From NCBI GenBank assembly GCA_020635855.1, contig JACJYZ010000003.1, positions 372,001 to 436,000 on the forward strand: a stretch of 64,000 bases of DNA, written 5' to 3'. The notes below the pieces were generated by a model, which was given only the letters and a program-made list of their open reading frames with translations, had not been told where the DNA came from and ran no database searches. Positions 57,700 through 64,000 of the stretch are shown one piece after another. The stretch comes from Flavobacteriales bacterium. Its GTDB lineage: Bacteria; Bacteroidota; Bacteroidia; JACJYZ01. A program made the translations under genes and the position numbers. The number at the start of each line of letters is the position of its first letter. The first letter of the stretch is position 1.

Positions 57700-59525
57700 T
57701 GAACAGAGGAGCTAAAATAGGATTGACTGCCACTGCGGCCTTTGCAGGACTGGCATGGTGGCTTGGCAGGGATAAAACAAGCAAGCCGGAAGATAAAACT
57801 GTTCTGGAAAAGAAAACCTATGACTCCGGGGACGACAGTTTTGTGGGTATCATCAACGAACGGCTGAAAGCAGTGCTTACCCCGTCCAATATCCGTTTTG
57901 AAGACCAGCACAAAGCCGACCTGAAAAAATGGGGAACAAAGGAAGGTGTTATAGATACTGCCAGGGATATAGCCCAAAAGAAGAAAGAAAAGAAAAAGGC
58001 AGATGCCATTGAGAAGGCGGGTAAAGCATTTGTAAAACACAACCTGCCGAAACTGAAAATCAAACAGCCCGGAAAAAAAGAAAGCACGCTCTGGCAAAAG
58101 ACGTACCACGATCTGCTCAAAGAATACTCCAAAACGCAGGTGGTTATCACCAATACTTCTACCGAAGCAAAATTTATCCGCCTCTGGGGAGCTAACCGTC
58201 CGCTCAGTATCAGCCCTCCTGCTCCGGCAGATGTGGAAGATCATATCATTGAGGAAACCGTATCGCTTGCCGTTGGTGTTCACCCGCAAGGAATTGCCTA
58301 CAACCCTTTCAACGATTTGGTATATGTGGCCGACCAGCTATCCGGCACCGTAACGGTCATTGACAGGAGCAACCTGATCGTAAAAACCGTTCAGCTGCAA
58401 CCATCTTTTCCGGGGTTCAGTTCACCGGTAGCTGTTACGGTCAATCACAACACGGGCTATGCCTATGTAGCCGGTTCCATATCGGATACCGTCAGCGTGA
58501 TTGATACTGCATTGAATGTTGCCGGTGAAATTCCGGTAGGCACACGCCCTGTTTCTCTGGCCTGGAATCCAAAGAACAATTTTATTTACGTAGCCAGCCT
58601 GGTGGATGATAACCTTACCGTTATCAATGCCTTCGACAACAGCATCGTTACCACACTGCCTGCAGGTGATGACCCGATTGATGTGGCCGTTCATCCGGTT
58701 ACAGGATTTATCTATGTGGTCAATTCCGGCAGTGATGATGTAAGCATTTATGACGACACGAATACACCGGTGGCTACCCTGCCACTGGACAGTAGTCCGG
58801 TTCCCCCAGTAATTCGACCGGTATCGGTTGCCTTTGATCCGTTGAACAACAATATGTATGTGGCCGGTGAACTGACCGCAACTGCCTATGTGGTGGATAC
58901 TGCATTGAACACGGTGAGCACCACCGTTCCGACAGGACCCAAACCGCAAAACCTGTTCTTCAACACCTCCAACGGATTTATCTATGTGCAGAACAGCGGG
59001 GACAATACACTTACAGTGATTCAATCCGACAACACGATTAAAGACACGCTGGCCGGATTGGGAAACCAGAGTACCGGTGGCGTATTCAATCCTGCCAACG
59101 GACTGATTTATGTTTCCGACAGTACGCTCAATACCGTAAATGCCATCGGCTACGAGGCATTGAGCAGTAGTATCACCATTGACAGTGACTACAAGCAAAA
59201 GTTGGAAAACTTTCAGCATACACCGGCACTGGTTCAGCACGCCCGCTTTGTGCTTTCGGGCATAGAGCGTATTGCACTGCTGAAAGTAAACGATATAAAA
59301 CCCACCGGATCGGTCAGCTCAAAGCCGGTCTCTTTCAGCAATTACTTCCATCCGCAGAATTTTTTGAATGTATCAGAAGTGCATGAACTGGGCGGAGAGG
59401 TGATTGACGGAAGACACGAATGGGTTTTTAAGATACCGGCATTACAGACATTGACTGTGCTGGTCTGGTACAAACAGTTTTTTATGAATTATCTGATTCC
59501 GAAACCTAAAAATCAAATGTTATGA
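57699..59525 (+). CDS. Membrane-anchored YVTN beta-propeller protein
   Basis: The 608-residue protein starts with a TM helix (about 5-23, 'AKIGLTATAAFAGLAWWLG'), a charged helical region (about 25-145), a short beta domain ('QVVITNTSTEAKFIRLWGANRPL'), then a YVTN propeller (about 185-495) with blades such as 'GYAYVAGSISDTVSVIDTAL', 'NFIYVASLVDDNLTVINAFD' and 'GFIYVVNSGSDDVSIYDDTN'. A C-terminal beta domain follows (to 608). It overlaps the HERCH gene by 1 bp (TGATG) and the amidase gene by 4 bp. It could be a surface-exposed receptor-binding or host-contact protein of a particle. Confidence 0.75.
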   Translation: MNRGAKIGLTATAAFAGLAWWLGRDKTSKPEDKTVLEKKTYDSGDDSFVGIINERLKAVLTPSNIRFEDQHKADLKKWGTKEGVIDTARDIAQKKKEKKKADAIEKAGKAFVKHNLPKLKIKQPGKKESTLWQKTYHDLLKEYSKTQVVITNTSTEAKFIRLWGANRPLSISPPAPADVEDHIIEETVSLAVGVHPQGIAYNPFNDLVYVADQLSGTVTVIDRSNLIVKTVQLQPSFPGFSSPVAVTVNHNTGYAYVAGSISDTVSVIDTALNVAGEIPVGTRPVSLAWNPKNNFIYVASLVDDNLTVINAFDNSIVTTLPAGDDPIDVAVHPVTGFIYVVNSGSDDVSIYDDTNTPVATLPLDSSPVPPVIRPVSVAFDPLNNNMYVAGELTATAYVVDTALNTVSTTVPTGPKPQNLFFNTSNGFIYVQNSGDNTLTVIQSDNTIKDTLAGLGNQSTGGVFNPANGLIYVSDSTLNTVNAIGYEALSSSITIDSDYKQKLENFQHTPALVQHARFVLSGIERIALLKVNDIKPTGSVSSKPVSFSNYFHPQNFLNVSEVHELGGEVIDGRHEWVFKIPALQTLTVLVWYKQFFMNYLIPKPKNQML

Positions 59526-60016
59526 ACAAGTTAAAGTATCTCGTGATCCATTGCACTGCCACCGAAGAAGGCAGGCATTTCACCAAAGACGACATCATTG
59601 TCTGGCATACCAGCCCCAAACCGAAAGGCCGGGGATGGAACCGTCCGGGCTATTCCGACATCGTGCTGCTGGACGGCACACTGCAAAACATCGTGCCCTT
59701 TAACCAGGACGACTATGTGGATCTGTGGGAAATCACCAACGGGGTTAAAGGACTGAACGGCCATGCCCGCCATATCGTGTATGTCGGTGGACTGGAAAAG
59801 GACAGCAAAGAGAATAAGGATACCCGAACCGAAGCCCAGAAGGAAACGCTGGAAGTGTACGTCCGGTATCACCTGAAAAGGCATCCTGATATTCTCATCA
59901 TGGGGCATTATCAGGCACCAACAGCTAACGGCAAGAGCTGTCCGAACTTCAATGTACCGGAGTGGTTGAAGGAAATCGGTGTGCCGAAAGAAAACATTTA
60001 TGCTGAAAACCAATAG
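59522..60016 (+). CDS. N-acetylmuramoyl-L-alanine amidase (T7-lysozyme-like)
   Basis: The 164-residue protein is an amidase_2/PGRP fold: 'KYLVIHCTATEEGRHFTKDDII' gives the first zinc His, 'ARHIVYVGGL' (about 82-91) follows the second His region, and 'GKSCPNFNVPEW' (about 137-148) supplies the Cys ligand, as in T7 lysozyme. It cuts the bond between glycan and stem peptide in the cell wall. It lacks a signal peptide, so it would act as an endolysin released by a holin, or as a virion-borne entry enzyme. Confidence 0.92.
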   Translation: MNKLKYLVIHCTATEEGRHFTKDDIIVWHTSPKPKGRGWNRPGYSDIVLLDGTLQNIVPFNQDDYVDLWEITNGVKGLNGHARHIVYVGGLEKDSKENKDTRTEAQKETLEVYVRYHLKRHPDILIMGHYQAPTANGKSCPNFNVPEWLKEIGVPKENIYAENQ

Positions 60017-60019
60017 TCC

Positions 60020-60214
60020 ATGTTCAAAGCAATGGTATATATCGGCATCGGATTCTGGGCAGGCAGGGCTTACTACAAAAACGTGGACAGGGAAACGGCT
60101 GAGAAGAAGGAAAAGGAAGTGAAACAAAAGTTAGTCCGCTTTCTCAATGAGATGGTGGAAGGCTTCGAGAATAAAAAAGAAGCGGAGCAACAGGTAAACA
60201 AGATCATGCAGTAA
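60020..60214 (+). CDS. Small protein with N-terminal TM and coiled coil
   Basis: The 64-residue product has a short hydrophobic N-terminus (about 4-18, 'AMVYIGIGFWAGRAY') and a charged helix after it. It starts 4 bp after the amidase stop and shares one base with the next gene (TAATG). It may be a small holin- or coat-associated membrane protein. Confidence 0.55.
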   Translation: MFKAMVYIGIGFWAGRAYYKNVDRETAEKKEKEVKQKLVRFLNEMVEGFENKKEAEQQVNKIMQ

Positions 60215-60657
60215 TGGCAAAGGAAGTAATCATACAGGACATTATCATACCCGGCAGTAGTTCACCCTGCGATACCTGGAAGGCATATTACAAAAAGCTG
60301 AACGGAAAGTTCGGTAAGGTCAATGCCCGGATGATATGGCTCAAGACGTGGGAGATCAACGGCTCGTCTTCCTGTACAACCAATGCAGACTTTAACAAAT
60401 GGCTGAAACAAAATGATATTGATGTGTCCAGTGCCGCTACCCGTGCCGTTGCCGACATCAGCCAGATAGGAGGCAATATTCTGGGCTTTGGAAAAACCAT
60501 GACCAAAGTGCTGATGATCGGAGTGCCGGTAACGCTGGGTGTGGTGGTTTTACTGATTCTCTTTTTCATGGTCAAAACCGCCCGTGAAGCAAAGCCCTCT
60601 GATCTGGCCATGCTGCATCCGGCAGGACGGGCAGCAAAGATGGGCGGAGCAATTTAA
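60214..60657 (+). CDS. Particle-like block protein with one TM helix
   Basis: The 147-residue protein has a soluble N-terminus ('PGSSSPCDTWKAYYKKLNGKFGKVNARMIWLKTWEINGSSSC') and a TM helix (about 96-116, 'VLMIGVPVTLGVVVLLILFFMV'). The two C residues of that stretch could form a disulfide outside the cell. The C-terminus is basic. Unknown family. Confidence 0.6.
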   Translation: MAKEVIIQDIIIPGSSSPCDTWKAYYKKLNGKFGKVNARMIWLKTWEINGSSSCTTNADFNKWLKQNDIDVSSAATRAVADISQIGGNILGFGKTMTKVLMIGVPVTLGVVVLLILFFMVKTAREAKPSDLAMLHPAGRAAKMGGAI

Positions 60658-60666
60658 AAGCGAGTG

Positions 60667-61155
60667 ATGAATACGAACAAAAAAATATGGATAACAGGAT
60701 TAAGCGTTGCGGGACTGCTTCTTGCAGGATCCATTGTTTACGGTATGCGAAAAAGAAAGCGGGACAAGAAAGCGGTGTCCTTCTTCGGAGAGCTGGAAAG
60801 ACAAATATCTCCCGCAACAACGGGAATTACCGAAAGTGATGCCTTTGACATCTATTACTGGCAAAAAGCTCCCAAACAGGTGGGTAAGTCCATTATCCGG
60901 CTGACCGATGATGCGGCCAAAGCCAACGCAAAGAAGATATATGACGCATGGGGCTGGTGGGACGATGATGAAGATCAGGTGTACGGGGTGTTCCGGTCGC
61001 TCAAAGACAAGGTGCAGGTATCACAGGTGGCTTACTGGTACTACAAGGCACATGAGATCAACCTGATTGACGACATCCGCAGCAGGATGAGCCAGTCGGA
61101 GGTAGCAAAGGTTATGGAAATCGTAGGCCCGAAACAGCAATACCGAATAGCATAA
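60667..61155 (+). CDS. Annexin-repeat-like protein with N-terminal TM
   Basis: The 162-residue protein has an N-terminal TM helix (about 5-22) and a helical soluble part. The stretch 'AKKIYDAWGWWDDDEDQVYGVF' (broken for length) and 'ISQVAYWYYKAHEINLIDDIRSRMSQSEVAKVMEIV' (similar) shows a helix-loop pattern (G-x-D/E-x-D ... L-x-x-D-I) like annexin repeats, which bind membranes through Ca2+. I have seen this kind of module in Bacteroidota hypothetical proteins. The link to annexins is a guess from pattern. The start ATG is at 60667. Confidence 0.55.
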   Translation: MNTNKKIWITGLSVAGLLLAGSIVYGMRKRKRDKKAVSFFGELERQISPATTGITESDAFDIYYWQKAPKQVGKSIIRLTDDAAKANAKKIYDAWGWWDDDEDQVYGVFRSLKDKVQVSQVAYWYYKAHEINLIDDIRSRMSQSEVAKVMEIVGPKQQYRIA

Positions 61156-61165
61156 AGAAAAAGCA

Positions 61166-61519
61166 ATGGAGAAAAGCAAAGTAAAAATACCAAACGCAGT
61201 CATCTGGACAGGAGCCGGAATAGCGGTAGTGGCCGGTATCTGGTTTTTCTTTCTCAGGGACAAGGACAAGGGTGCATTGAACAGCATTAAATCAGTTGCA
61301 TCCTCACTGGGAGGTGGGTTCAGGTGTATCAGCCGTGATTACCCGCTGACCTATGGCACCTGTCATCCGGGGGTGGAAAAACTGCAAAGGTATCTGAACA
61401 AAATGGGAGCATCACTGGATGTGGACGGGAAGTTCGGGCCGAAGACAAGGGATGCGGCCATACGGTATCTGAAAAGCGAAAAGTTCGACCAATCATTTAT
61501 AGACACACTGAAAGTATAA
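61166..61519 (+). CDS. Membrane-anchored peptidoglycan-binding-like protein 1
   Basis: The 117-residue protein has an N-terminal TM helix (about 9-29) and a C-terminal PG_binding_1-like domain (about 66-112): 'HPGVEKLQRYLNKMGASLDVDGKFGPKTRDAAIRYLK', which follows the family pattern V-x-x-L-Q...L-x-V-D-G-x-F-G-x-x-T. It would hold the membrane (or virion) to the cell wall. It ends 3 bp before the next gene, which has the same plan. Confidence 0.78.
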   Translation: MEKSKVKIPNAVIWTGAGIAVVAGIWFFFLRDKDKGALNSIKSVASSLGGGFRCISRDYPLTYGTCHPGVEKLQRYLNKMGASLDVDGKFGPKTRDAAIRYLKSEKFDQSFIDTLKV

Positions 61520-61522
61520 AGC

Positions 61523-61978
61523 ATGGCAGTAAAGACAAAACATATCGTAATCGGTTCGGTGGCAGTGATCGGCTTATCTGTCCTCGCCTGGTGGCTGACG
61601 GATCGCAGTAAAAAGGAGAAAGAAAAAAGCAACGGGGAAAGAAAGCAGCCTGCCATGCAGACTACGGGAATGAAGGAAAAGGTGAAGCCATCCGGTATTT
61701 CAAGCTACAACAAAGCGGAAGTACAGAAGAAGAAAAAGCGTCCGGCACCGGTGGCGGATGAGTTTCCCCTAAGGCTGGGAAGCAGGGGAAAAAGAGTGGA
61801 ACGGTTGAATATATGGCTGATGCGGAATTTCGGTCATACGGGAGTGGTGTCGGATGTGTTTGATGAGATCACAGGCAGGCAACTGATGAAAGCCCTCAAA
61901 AAAACGGAGCTGGATAAGGAGAACTATTTACGGTACGGCATGGAAAAGCCGGTACATGAACAAAAAGTAATGCAATAG
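61523..61978 (+). CDS. Membrane-anchored peptidoglycan-binding-like protein 2
   Basis: The 151-residue protein has an N-terminal TM helix (about 8-27), a basic linker (about 30-90) and a C-terminal domain 'FPLRLGSRGKRVERLNIWLMRNFGHTGVVSDVFDEITGRQLMKALK', a degenerate PG_binding_1 pattern (LRLGSRGKRVERLN). It is probably a diverged copy of the gene before it. Confidence 0.7.
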   Translation: MAVKTKHIVIGSVAVIGLSVLAWWLTDRSKKEKEKSNGERKQPAMQTTGMKEKVKPSGISSYNKAEVQKKKKRPAPVADEFPLRLGSRGKRVERLNIWLMRNFGHTGVVSDVFDEITGRQLMKALKKTELDKENYLRYGMEKPVHEQKVMQ

Positions 61979-61980
61979 CT

Positions 61981-62187
61981 ATGGCAGAGACGACAGAAAA
62001 GAAAAAAAGGAACCTGTTCAGCCTCATTGACCAGACCATCGGTGAGGAAGGAATACGGACTGACCTGAAAATCACCATGACCCCGCAGACGGCATGGACA
62101 CTGGGGGCAGTCATTGTCGGTTCTATTGTAGTGGGTGGAATTGCCCTGGAGTTTATCAAAGGAATTATCAAACAATCAAAACAGTAA
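61981..62187 (+). CDS. Small membrane protein, particle-like block
   Basis: The 68-residue product has a charged N-terminus and one TM helix (about 42-59, 'AVIVGSIVVGGIALEFIKG'). It begins 2 bp after the preceding gene. Confidence 0.55.
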   Translation: MAETTEKKKRNLFSLIDQTIGEEGIRTDLKITMTPQTAWTLGAVIVGSIVVGGIALEFIKGIIKQSKQ

Positions 62188-62191
62188 TACG

Positions 62192-62551
62192 ATGGACGTA
62201 CAACTCATTCAGGAAATATTCGACCGGATCAAAGAATATATCATTGGTCTGGACTGGTCATACATAATGACCTTCATCACCATTGCTTACGGATTTAACC
62301 ATTACAGGATCCGTCAGGGCTTGCAGAAGACAGGCATCCGGGCAGGGACAAAATACAGGGTAGCCATTGTAGGTGTGCTTTATGGCGCTGCACTGTATTT
62401 TATAAGAGGCTATCAGATTGCACAGGCAGAGGTGTTGTTTCAGTCGTTTGTGTTTGCACTGGTCTTTCACAAGCTGATACTGGAAAGCCTTTTGCCAAAA
62501 CTGGTGCCGAAAACATTGAGGAAACACATTGTAAATGAGAAAACGGAATGA
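62192..62551 (+). CDS. Holin-like membrane protein
   Basis: The 119-residue protein has two or three TM segments (about 22-38, 54-72 and 82-100; 'IMTFITIAYGF', 'AIVGVLYGAALYFIRGYQIA', 'FVFALVFHKLILE') and a basic, charged C-terminus, a common holin plan. It is followed by two genes for membrane-anchored coiled-coil proteins, the order of holin-spanin cassettes, and the amidase lies upstream. I chose the ATG at 62192, 4 bp after the previous stop. Confidence 0.55.
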   Translation: MDVQLIQEIFDRIKEYIIGLDWSYIMTFITIAYGFNHYRIRQGLQKTGIRAGTKYRVAIVGVLYGAALYFIRGYQIAQAEVLFQSFVFALVFHKLILESLLPKLVPKTLRKHIVNEKTE

Positions 62552-62898
62552 AACGATGGAACTTACTGCTGAATGTTGCCCTCATTGTCCTGGCTGCTGT
62601 ACTGCTGTTCAGGAGAGAGCAGCAGCATGGGGAAGAACAGACACGCCTGCAGGAAAGAATGGAGCAACTGCAAAGCATCAACGATTCGCTTTCGCAATGC
62701 AACAGCAGGCTGGATGAAAAAATTGCAGACTATAAGCAGAAAGCGGACAGTCTGCAAAAACTGATAACGATAAATGACAGGAAAATTGAAAAGATCACAA
62801 CCATACGAAATGAAAGGCTTGCTGTTATTGATACTCTTGACGGCAATGAGCTTTACAGCTTTTTCGCAGGCTTTGACACCGAAAGTGCAGCTCATTGA
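62548..62898 (+). CDS. Rz-like inner-membrane spanin candidate
   Basis: The 116-residue protein has an N-terminal TM helix (about 4-20, 'WNLLLNVALIVLAAVLLFRR') and a long coiled coil (about 22-90), the architecture of i-spanins (lambda Rz), which bridge the periplasm during the final lysis step. It overlaps the holin-like gene by 4 bp (ATGA), and its 3' part contains the start of the next gene in another frame. Confidence 0.6.
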   Translation: MKRWNLLLNVALIVLAAVLLFRREQQHGEEQTRLQERMEQLQSINDSLSQCNSRLDEKIADYKQKADSLQKLITINDRKIEKITTIRNERLAVIDTLDGNELYSFFAGFDTESAAH

Positions 62899-63226
62899 CG
62901 GGGATACTGTGTTTTGCTTTTCCATTGAGCAGTCAAGGATTATCGCAAAGCATCTGGAAAAGGGTAAATACTGCGATTCGCTGGTGGTGCAGCATGAGCA
63001 GAATGAAAAGGTACTGAAAGAGGCGGTTGCTGTGAAGGACAGCACCATTGAAAAGCTGGAAAGTAAAACGGAAAACCTGAACAGCATTATTGATAACGAC
63101 AGAGAAAGTATGGAACACATGAAACGGACAATAGATATAAAGGATAAAGAAATACGGAAGCAGAAGTTCCACAAACGGATTTTGGGAGTTGCGGTAATTG
63201 TAATCGGCATCATTGCCATCATTTAA
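62810..63226 (+). CDS. Secreted coiled-coil protein with C-terminal TM, spanin-like partner
   Basis: The 138-residue protein has a Sec signal peptide (about 1-20, 'MKGLLLLILLTAMSFTAFSQ'), a short beta part ('KVQLIDGDTVFCFSIEQSRII'), a long coiled coil (about 55-115) and a C-terminal TM helix (about 121-138). It starts inside the Rz-like gene in another reading frame (89 bp overlap), as Rz1 does in Rz. It is not a lipoprotein, unlike Rz1, so its role as a spanin partner is inference. Confidence 0.6.
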   Translation: MKGLLLLILLTAMSFTAFSQALTPKVQLIDGDTVFCFSIEQSRIIAKHLEKGKYCDSLVVQHEQNEKVLKEAVAVKDSTIEKLESKTENLNSIIDNDRESMEHMKRTIDIKDKEIRKQKFHKRILGVAVIVIGIIAII

Positions 63227-63240
63227 AAAAACAAAGGATT

Positions 63241-63501
63241 ATGCCAGAACCAACATTAGACGAATTGGTAGCCGCCTCCGGGCAGCTTGACAACGAGGGC
63301 TTGCCGGGCGTAAACGCAAAGGTGCAGCAGAAGGTGAATACCTACGTTCAGAACCTTGCCACATCGCTCGGATTGAACATCAGTCAGATGAGCGTTCAGA
63401 TTCAGGCATTCGGAAGCGATTGCATTGTAACGGTGTTTAACGGGGATCAGCTGCTTCAATCCGTGTCATACAATTCGGTCATTAAACTATCTATGATATG
63501 A
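63241..63501 (+). CDS. Hypothetical protein before the fibre gene
   Basis: The 86-residue protein ('AKVQQKVNTYVQNLATSLGLNISQMSVQIQAFGSDCIVTVFNGDQLLQSVSYNSVIK') is probably alpha/beta and has no TM helix. It shares 4 bp (ATGA) with the fibre-like gene, and the second strand pattern is reminiscent of small phage assembly or fibre-joining proteins. Function unknown. Confidence 0.55.
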   Translation: MPEPTLDELVAASGQLDNEGLPGVNAKVQQKVNTYVQNLATSLGLNISQMSVQIQAFGSDCIVTVFNGDQLLQSVSYNSVIKLSMI

Positions 63502-64000
63502 GCTTTATAGGAGGATACCAGAGCGATGTTAACCTGAACGACCTGCAATTTGTGGGTGATTTTCCCATTGAACATTCCATCGGTGGGTTCGGTATTGCAC
63601 AGGGAACAGATAATTATACTTTATCACTGACACCGGCCATCAGTCAATACCGGCAGGGCCTTCCGCTGGAAGTGAAGTTTCAGAACACCAACACCGGGCC
63701 GGCAACACTGAATGTAGATACGCAGGGAGCGGTTCCGGTAAAGAAGATAGAAGCCGGTGCATTGACAGATTTGACAGCCGGAGAGCTGGACCCGGACAAG
63801 CTGTACATCCTGATTCATGACGGAGCGGTTTTTCAGATAGCCAACCATGGAGCCTCTGTTATCGTTCCCCTGGCAGATGAAAGTCAGCCCGGCATTTCGG
63901 AACGTGCGACACAGGCAGAAACCAATGCAGGGACAGACGATGCACGGCATATCACCCCATTGAAGCTGCTTACGTTTATCAATAATTTCCTGGCTACCGA
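63498..64000 (+). CDS. Fibre/spike-like protein, 3' end outside the window
   Basis: The visible 167 residues show a beta-rich N-terminus ('DNYTLSLTPAISQYRQGLPLEVKFQNTNTGPATLNVDTQGAVPVKK', broken for length; each part below 20) like the collar or shaft domains of phage fibres. It goes on to 'ESQPGISERATQAETNAGTDDARHITPLKLL', matching in layout the 'GIxxxATQAETDAGTDDxRYVTPxTL' repeat of tail-fibre proteins. It most likely mediates contact with the host cell. The reading frame is open at 64000. Confidence 0.82.
   Translation, partial: MSFIGGYQSDVNLNDLQFVGDFPIEHSIGGFGIAQGTDNYTLSLTPAISQYRQGLPLEVKFQNTNTGPATLNVDTQGAVPVKKIEAGALTDLTAGELDPDKLYILIHDGAVFQIANHGASVIVPLADESQPGISERATQAETNAGTDDARHITPLKLLTFINNFLAT

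Noticed and set aside
15840..64000. Conjugative transposon/ICE
   Set aside because: No relaxase, coupling protein or tra genes of Bacteroidota type are visible. The S24 switch, amidase and fibre-like gene point to a virus; the part outside the window could still change this.
52704..64000. Ordinary tailed prophage or contractile injection system
   Set aside because: No terminase, portal, protease-capsid, sheath, tube, baseplate or tape-measure protein can be recognised; nearly all products are single-TM proteins.

Overview
The window joins a Bacteroidota (Flavobacteriales/Sphingobacteriales-like) chromosome, about 1-15.84 kb, to one end of a large integrated mobile element, about 15.84 kb to beyond 64 kb. 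The assignment rests on TonB/porin outer-membrane genes, lipoproteins with Bacteroidota-style N-termini, and several promoters of the form TTG-N18-20-TAnnTTTG. Palindromic intergenic repeats of the kind I remember from this phylum also fit.

Core part (1-15.3 kb): a GNAT acetyltransferase cut by the window edge, small lipoproteins, an SRPBCC protein, an SMP-30-like beta-propeller, an alginate-export-type porin, a tandem universal stress protein, an MscS channel, a TonB-dependent receptor preceded by a striking nested hairpin, a SMUG2-like uracil-DNA glycosylase, an RsmF/NSUN-type RNA m5C methyltransferase, two paralogous TonB_C-TPR proteins and an RDD membrane protein. One intact tRNA-Asp(GTC), preceded by two 5'-only tRNA fragments, forms the boundary.

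Element, early part (15.9-36.4 kb): a leftward SRAP/HTH/S24-repressor operon and a rightward operon of small DNA-binding proteins diverge from a shared operator region, as in a lysogeny switch. Then come a winged-helix protein, a glycosyltransferase, a mercury cargo (ArsR, MerT-MerP fusion, Cys-rich protein), a phased TATATA repeat array, an N6-methylase plus a 1458-aa helicase, coiled-coil and acidic proteins, a DnaA-domain-IV-like protein, a P-loop ATPase that could be a packaging motor, and two more DNA methyltransferases.

Element, defence part (36.4-52.4 kb): a tightly packed operon of XRE regulator, SNF2 helicase, type III Mod, type III Res, SIR2 and HerA. The herA gene is broken by an IS3-family element whose removal restores the frame exactly. 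A DUF2779 protein and an AbiE-type toxin-antitoxin pair follow on the opposite strand.

Element, particle-like part (52.7-64 kb): about twenty compact same-strand genes. Most encode small proteins with a single membrane segment. Others encode a beta-rich protein with an acidic head and Arg-rich tail (candidate coat protein), an HExxH protein, a membrane-anchored YVTN propeller, an amidase, two peptidoglycan-binding-like proteins, a holin-like protein, two nested spanin-like proteins and a fibre-like protein cut by the window end. No terminase, portal, HK97-like capsid, tail, relaxase or T4SS gene is seen. The best reading is a non-tailed, membrane-containing temperate virus, or a derivative of one, carrying mercury-resistance and anti-phage cargo. 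This is inference from architecture. The integrase and the far end of the element lie outside the window.
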